The notes below the pieces were generated by a model. It did no database searches, had not been told where the DNA came from, and was given only the letters and a program-made list of their open reading frames with translations. Positions 31,056 to 32,599 of a stretch of 32,599 bases of DNA are shown here, one piece after another. Made by a program: the position numbers and the translations under genes. The stretch is from positions 1 through 32,599 of the forward strand of contig CAZCXH010000042.1 in assembly GCA_964502525.1 (NCBI GenBank), written 5' to 3'. The DNA comes from DATLYB01 sp964502525. Its GTDB lineage: Bacteria; Bacteroidota; Bacteroidia; Chitinophagales; CAIOSU01. Position 1 is the first letter of the stretch. Every line of letters starts with the position of its first letter.

Positions 31056-32599
31056 TTATTGAACCACCACTTTCCTGTTCAAACTGTATGAAGCGGTTGT
31101 GATTTGCAGGATGTAAACTCCCTTCGGATAAGTTCCCAAATCAATTGTATTGTGATATTCGGAATTATCATCAAGAGAATTATTTTCATCCATATAAATC
31201 ATTTTCCCGCTCGCATCAAAAATCCTCAACTGCATAGCCGTGACGCTGTTGTCAGCGAATTCAACTTTGATCCTTCCCTCTGTCGGGTTGGGGTAAACAT
31301 CGAGTGAAACTTCATGCGTTTCTGTTTCAATGTTTGTAGAATTATCTCCCATCTTGCAAGGTCCGAGTATCACGGTCACCGGTGTTCTTGCACCTGCGCA
31401 TCCTCCAATGGATGCTTCGGCATAGTATGTTGTTGTTGCAGTTATGGGAGGCGTGGTGAAAATCAATCCTGTTCCAAGCAGATTGCCTCCGGTGGAGGCA
31501 TCATACCAGTTGATAGTTGCGAGCAACGGGAAGCTCACTGTCAAAACAGACGACCATCCGGTGCAAACAATCAGCGGCAAGGGCGCGACAATAGGCGCAG
31601 GCGCCTGCGTCACTGAAACGAAGACAGAACTTCTGCCGCTGACGCACCCGTTCACGGTAACTGTTGCATAGAATGTCGTGCTTGAAGATAAAGGCGGAGT
31701 TACGAAACTTGTTCCGGAAGCAATCGGCACGCCACCGGACGGTACGTTATACCAGTCAACCGTTCCACCGCTCACGATTGCATTCAGCGTGGTTGTGCTG
31801 CCCGGGCAAACCGTATTAGGCACAGCAGTTAATTTCGGAGGAATAACCAGCGGATCAACATTAATTACCACTGCAGTCCTCGGGCTGATGCACCCCTGCG
31901 AATTAGTTTGCACATAATAGGTTGTTGTAGCGAATAATGGCAGCGTGGTATAGTTAGCCCCAAACCAAATTGGAATTCCTCCCGTTGGAACAATGTACCA
32001 TGTGTAAAACCCGCCCGGAGCAGTGGCGTTCATTGTTGCAGTCGTTCCGTAGCAAATGGTTGCCGGTGCCGTAACTGTAGGCGCGACCGGGACTGGATTT
32101 ACGGTGATGGTGATGGAAGATCTCGGTCCCGTGCAGGCTCCAAGCGTAATGTCAGCATAGAATGTGGTAGTGGCTGAAAGAGGAGGAGTGGTGAGAACCC
32201 TGCCGGTGCCAACGAGATTCCCTCCCGCTGCCGCATCATACCAATTGATGACTCCGAGCGGATTGCGGGCAATCAGAATTGCCGTGTTACCCGCGCATAT
32301 CGTTGACGGACGCGCAGCCAATGACGGTGCAAACGGAGTCCTGCTGACCGGCACTGTCACTGCGGTGCGCGGACTGACGCAACCGTTGGCATCGGTGGTC
32401 TGCACCCAATAGATGGTCGTGAAATTCAGCGCTGGCGTAGTGAAAGAAGCGCCTGTGCCCAATGAAACCCCTCCGAATGGAACATCAAACCAGTCGTAGG
32501 TTCCACCGGGCGCAGTCGCTGTTAATGTAGTTGTGTTTCCTGAGCAGATTGATGCCGGTGATGCAGACGCGGTTGGCGCAGCAGGCAGCGGATTTACCG
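31056..32599 (-). CDS. Secreted multi-Ig-domain surface protein with T9SS sorting domain (5' end outside window)
   Basis: The minus-strand frame runs without a stop from the right edge to TAA at 31056, at least 513 residues. Five successive units of about 75-90 residues share a pattern: (I/V)CxG with T-rich strand, an inner W-Y or W-F with GG, TTPPL, TTT(F/Y)Y and GCxSxR. Two Cys per unit probably form a disulfide. These are Ig-like domains common in Bacteroidota adhesins. The last 80 or so residues are a type A T9SS sorting domain (LDVYPNPTEGRIKVEF, then GTYPKGVYILQI, ending SLNRKVVVQ). The protein is therefore secreted and anchored or released at the surface. The N-terminus and any enzymatic domain lie outside the window. 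Confidence 0.85.
   Translation of the reverse strand, partial: VNPLPAAPTASASPASICSGNTTTLTATAPGGTYDWFDVPFGGVSLGTGASFTTPALNFTTIYWVQTTDANGCVSPRTAVTVPVSRTPFAPSLAARPSTICAGNTAILIARNPLGVINWYDAAAGGNLVGTGRVLTTPPLSATTTFYADITLGACTGPRSSITITVNPVPVAPTVTAPATICYGTTATMNATAPGGFYTWYIVPTGGIPIWFGANYTTLPLFATTTYYVQTNSQGCISPRTAVVINVDPLVIPPKLTAVPNTVCPGSTTTLNAIVSGGTVDWYNVPSGGVPIASGTSFVTPPLSSSTTFYATVTVNGCVSGRSSVFVSVTQAPAPIVAPLPLIVCTGWSSVLTVSFPLLATINWYDASTGGNLLGTGLIFTTPPITATTTYYAEASIGGCAGARTPVTVILGPCKMGDNSTNIETETHEVSLDVYPNPTEGRIKVEFADNSVTAMQLRIFDASGKMIYMDENNSLDDNSEYHNTIDLGTYPKGVYILQITTASYSLNRKVVVQ

Overview
The window comes from the chromosome of a member of the Bacteroidota. Evidence for this: C-terminal T9SS (type IX secretion) sorting domains on two proteins, candidate -7 boxes of the Bacteroidota form TAnnTTTG rather than E. 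coli-like -10 boxes, few Shine-Dalgarno sequences, and many short hairpin repeats between genes. I cannot name a species.

Layout. (1) 1-1375, minus strand: a small operon of a lipoprotein, a DoxX-like membrane protein and the start of an ECF sigma factor that carries an apparent frameshift. (2) 1376-2797: no intact gene, but hairpin repeats, the tail of a RelE/ParE-type toxin gene interrupted by one of them, and a further ORF fragment. (3) 2798-4225, minus: a large cytoplasmic protein with an acidic linker and TPR-like C-terminal part. (4) 4558-14919, plus: a type I-B CRISPR-Cas locus in the order cas1, cas2, cas4, fic, cas8b, cas7, cas5, cas3, DUF4160, DUF2442, cas6. (5) 15139-20913: a CRISPR array of 79 repeats of 37 bp and 78 spacers, counted by hand. 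(6) 21173-25722, plus: an outer-membrane usher-like protein, a PapD-like chaperone and a secreted subunit candidate. (7) 25723-26337: nested mobile repeats. (8) 26338-28766: two FtsX-type ABC permeases with no ATPase beside them. (9) 28880-29542: a paralogue of the subunit candidate. (10) 29589-30830: a secreted alpha/beta hydrolase with a T9SS domain. (11) 31056 to the right edge, minus: a secreted multi-Ig protein with a T9SS domain.

How the parts work together. Cas1-Cas2-Cas4 acquire spacers, Cas6 cuts the precursor RNA, Cas8b-Cas7-Cas5 form Cascade and Cas3 degrades the target. Two toxin-antitoxin-like modules sit inside this locus. One is fic with a 55-residue antisense ORF that carries the Fic-inhibitory motif (S-F-R-I-E-G). 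The other is DUF4160-DUF2442, whose second gene overlaps the start of cas6. A 30-codon duplicate of the cas4 3' end lies just downstream of the fic module and records how that module arrived.

Two observations seem most novel. First, in the leader-proximal part of the array 26 of 31 repeats are preceded by A and their spacing is longer, while only 10 of 47 are in the distal part, as if the duplicated unit changed from 37 to 38 nt. Second, the usher-like, chaperone and paralogous subunit genes look like a little-described Bacteroidota surface-fibre system.
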